Below are positions 6,775 to 10,000 of a DNA stretch of 10,000 nt, piece after piece (position 1 is the stretch's first letter; each line of letters opens with the position of its first letter). The notes under the pieces were generated by a model. It saw nothing but the letters and a program-made list of their open reading frames with translations. It was not told where the DNA came from and did not search any database. Made by a program: the position numbers and the translations under genes. The stretch comes from Magnetospirillum sp. (GTDB lineage Bacteria > Pseudomonadota > Alphaproteobacteria > Rhodospirillales > Magnetospirillaceae), in the NCBI GenBank assembly GCA_020217035.1, contig JAIWOG010000150.1, positions 1-10,000 of the forward strand, read 5' to 3'.

Positions 6775-7404
6775 ATGGCACGTACCGTCGGGTCGCACGG
6801 CCCCAAGACCATGGAGGCCATCCGCAAGGCCGGTCTCAAACTGATTCACGAGCACGGCTACGAAGCGATGACGCTGCGCCAACTGGCGGCCGAGGTCGGC
6901 GTGCAGGTGGGGTCGCTTTACAACCACATCAGCACCAAGCAGGACCTGCTGTACGACCTGATCAAGACCCACATGGACGATTTGTTCACCGAACTGGGCA
7001 AGGTCGAGGCCAAGGTGGCGGGACAGGAACCGGTGGAACGCCTGCGGGCCTTTATCTTCTTCCATGTCACCTACCACATCCTGAGGAAGCGCGAGGTGTT
7101 CATCGGTGCCTCGGAACTGCGCAGCCTGGACCCCAACCATTACGAGGACATCGTCGGCCTGCGCCGGCTTTACGAAAAACGCCTGATGGCCATTCTGGAA
7201 GAAGGCCGCGACCAGGGACTGTTCCAGATCCCCGACATCGCCGTGGCCGCCTATGGCATCCTGGCCATGCTGACCGGGGTGTGCACCTGGTTCCGCCCCT
7301 CGGGTCGCCTGTCCCGCGAGGACGTGGCCCAGGTCTATTGCGACATGGTGCTGCGCGGCCTGGTTCCCGACCACCAACTGCCGGCCGGTTCGCCGTTGAA
7401 ATAA
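6775..7404 (+). CDS. TetR-family transcriptional regulator, probable regulator of the adjacent leucine-degradation genes
   Basis: From the ATG at 6775 this is a 209-residue protein, normal for TetR repressors. The DNA-binding domain covers about residues 10-58, with the helix-turn-helix in MTLRQLAAEVGVQVGSLYNHIS at 32-53. The C-terminal ligand domain ends with a block around GVCTWFRPSGRLSREDVAQ (168-186), reminiscent of TetR regulators of acyl-CoA catabolism such as FadR/YsiA and KstR2 (family resemblance by eye). An in-frame TTG at 6754 would add seven residues and has GAAGG five bases upstream. I prefer the ATG because MARTVGSHGPKT looks like a natural N-terminus. The gene lies 100 bp upstream of liuA on the same strand. 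TetR-type regulators (LiuQ) of branched-chain amino acid breakdown are known alongside the commoner MerR-type LiuR. An acyl-CoA-responsive repressor of liuAB is the likeliest role, but this is inference. Confidence 0.9.
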   Translation: MARTVGSHGPKTMEAIRKAGLKLIHEHGYEAMTLRQLAAEVGVQVGSLYNHISTKQDLLYDLIKTHMDDLFTELGKVEAKVAGQEPVERLRAFIFFHVTYHILRKREVFIGASELRSLDPNHYEDIVGLRRLYEKRLMAILEEGRDQGLFQIPDIAVAAYGILAMLTGVCTWFRPSGRLSREDVAQVYCDMVLRGLVPDHQLPAGSPLK

Positions 7405-7415
7405 CGACGGACGGT

Positions 7416-7429
7416 TGGTGGCGTCACCA
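7416..7429 (+). terminator. Weak hairpin after the TetR gene
   Basis: TGGTG-GCGT-CACCA forms a 5-bp stem with a 4-base loop, 12 bases after the TetR stop. It has no T-run and is short, so at best it weakly attenuates read-through into liuA. Confidence 0.2.
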
Positions 7430-7431
7430 TA

Positions 7432-7450
7432 ACGCAAATCCCTCTTGCGT
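7432..7450. promoter_or_regulatory. Inverted repeat overlapping the putative liuA -35 box
   Basis: ACGCAA at 7432-7437 and TTGCGT at 7445-7450 are perfect 6-bp inverted arms around a 7-base centre. The right arm coincides with the proposed -35 box, so the repeat could be an operator for a repressor or activator. Arms of this size can arise by chance in a small region, hence modest confidence. Confidence 0.35.
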
Positions 7451-7472
7451 CGCGATTAAAAAAACGTATGTT
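7445..7472 (+). promoter_or_regulatory. Putative liuA promoter
   Basis: TTGCGT at 7445-7450 and TATGTT at 7467-7472 (4 of 6 bases of TATAAT) are separated by 16 bases. Transcription would start near 7479, about 26 bases before the liuA ATG. The placement fits a short leader, and the surrounding AT-rich patch stands out from the GC-rich background. This is a prediction only. Confidence 0.45.
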
Positions 7473-7479
7473 CGTTTTT
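7460..7479. promoter_or_regulatory. Probable operator over the liuA -10 region
   Basis: AAAAACG-N6-CGTTTTT is a perfect 7-bp-arm inverted repeat of 20 bp in total, the size of a typical TetR-dimer site. The six central bases are the proposed -10 box, so a bound protein would exclude RNA polymerase. The TetR gene ends only 55 bp upstream, making its product the first candidate to bind here. I found no second clear copy upstream of the TetR gene itself. Confidence 0.55.
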
Positions 7480-7504
7480 AGATCAAGACCAATGGGAGCC
7501 GTCC

Positions 7505-8667
7505 ATGTTCACCGCCACCATGAATTTCGACCTGGGTGAAACCGCCGAGATGCTGCGCGACCAGGTGGAAGCCTTCGCGCAAGCCGAAATCGCGCCCTTG
7601 GCCGCCGAGATCGACCGCAGCAACGAGTTCCCCAACCATTTGTGGCGCAAGATGGGCGACATGGGCCTGTTGGGCATCACCGTCGAGGAAGAATACGGCG
7701 GTGCCGGCATGTCGTACCTGGAACACGTGATCGCCATGGAGGAAATCAGCCGCGCTTCCGCTTCCGTCGGCCTGTCCTATGGGGCGCATTCCAATTTGTG
7801 CGTCAACCAGATCCGCAGGAACGGCAACGAAGAACAAAAGCGCAAATACCTGCCCAAGCTGATTTCCGGCGAACACATCGGGGCCTTGGCCATGTCCGAA
7901 CCCAATGCCGGGTCCGACGTGGTGTCCATGAAGCTGAGGGCCGAGAAGAAGGGTGACCGCTACATCCTGAACGGCACCAAGATGTGGATCACCAACGGCC
8001 CCGACGCCGACACCCTGGTGGTCTACGCCAAGACCGATCCCAATGCCGGCCCCAAGGGCATGACCACCTTCATCATCGAAAAGGGCTTCAAGGGCTTTTC
8101 GGTGGCCCAGAAGCTGGACAAGCTGGGCATGCGCGGCTCCAACACCGGCGAATTGGTGTTCCAGGACTGCGAAGTGCCTGAAGAAAACGTGCTGGGCATT
8201 GTCGGCAAGGGCGTCAACGTGCTGATGAGCGGCCTTGACTACGAACGCGCCGTGCTGGCCGGCGGCCCCATCGGCATCATGCGGGCCTGCATGGACGTGG
8301 TCATGCCTTATGTCCACGAGCGCGTCCAGTTCGGCCAGCCCATCGGCACCTTCCAGCTGATGCAGGGCAAGATCGCCGACATGTACACCACCATGAATGC
8401 CTGCCGCGCCTATGCCTATGCGGTGGCCAAGGCCTGCGCCCGTGGCCAGACCACCCGCAAGGACGCCGCCGGCGTCATCTTGTACACCGCCGAAAAGGCC
8501 ACCTGGATGGCGCTGGAAGCCATCCAGACCCTGGGCGGCAACGGCTACATCAACGAATACGCCACCGGTCGCCTGCTGCGCGACGCCAAGCTGTACGAGA
8601 TCGGCGCCGGCACCAGCGAAATCCGCCGCATGCTGATCGGCCGCGAACTGTTCGAAGAGACCAAGTG

Positions 8668-8668
<1 letters not shown>
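7505..8668 (+). CDS. liuA: Isovaleryl-CoA dehydrogenase
   Basis: This FAD-dependent acyl-CoA dehydrogenase (387 residues) should convert isovaleryl-CoA to 3-methylcrotonyl-CoA in leucine breakdown and pass electrons to ETF. FAD/substrate signatures are [13 protein letters not shown] near 127-139 and MWITNG at 160-165. [12 protein letters not shown] at 244-255 places a glutamate at 247, the catalytic base position characteristic of isovaleryl-CoA dehydrogenases. At the alternative base position used by medium-chain enzymes the sequence reads GAGTSEIRR near 367-375, with alanine (368) instead of glutamate, which supports the isovaleryl assignment. GGGAG at 7494-7498, six bases upstream, supports the ATG. 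The stop overlaps the liuB start (TGATG), and the liuB neighbour strongly supports the pathway. A related short branched-chain acyl-CoA substrate cannot be fully excluded. Confidence 0.95.

Positions 8669-10000
<1,332 letters not shown>

Overview
This is a GC-rich (roughly 60-65% by eye) window from a bacterial chromosome. Gene content and protein style point to an alphaproteobacterium of the Rhodospirillales, possibly Magnetospirillum-like. That placement is an impression from the proteins (cbb3 oxidase, many branched-chain amino-acid-type binding proteins, acyl-CoA catabolism) and was not tested by a search. I see no tRNA, rRNA, CRISPR array, insertion sequence, prophage or obvious horizontally acquired block. 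It looks like ordinary housekeeping and metabolic chromosome, and I did not find a convincing new biological system.

Layout, left to right. (1) Positions 1-992, minus strand: the N-terminal two thirds of CcoN, the catalytic subunit of a cbb3-type cytochrome c oxidase, cut by the window edge. (2) 993-1263: a 271-bp divergent intergenic region with a good sigma70-like promoter, a perfect 18-bp palindrome and a weaker sigma54-like element, all pointing to the next gene. (3) 1264-2484, plus strand: an orphan periplasmic substrate-binding protein of the branched-chain amino acid ABC type. (4) 2492-2518: a perfect 12-bp-stem hairpin in the short convergent gap, overlapping the end of the next gene. 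(5) 2506-6614, minus strand: a probable three-gene unit, transcribed as a membrane GGDEF diguanylate cyclase, then a YgiQ-family radical SAM protein, then a LysR-family regulator. The last two overlap by one base (TGATG). (6) 6775-7404, plus strand: a TetR-family regulator. (7) 7505-10000, plus strand: isovaleryl-CoA dehydrogenase (liuA) and the start of the 3-methylcrotonyl-CoA carboxylase carboxyltransferase subunit (liuB). These two also overlap as TGATG, and liuB runs off the right edge.

How the genes work together. The liuA-liuB pair carries out consecutive steps of leucine breakdown: isovaleryl-CoA to 3-methylcrotonyl-CoA to 3-methylglutaconyl-CoA. The TetR gene just upstream, together with an inverted repeat lying over the putative liuA -10 box, suggests local repression relieved by an acyl-CoA. 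The binding protein at 1264-2484 would bind a small molecule in the periplasm, but no permease or ATPase lies beside it. The GGDEF, YgiQ and LysR genes are probably co-transcribed; no shared pathway is evident.
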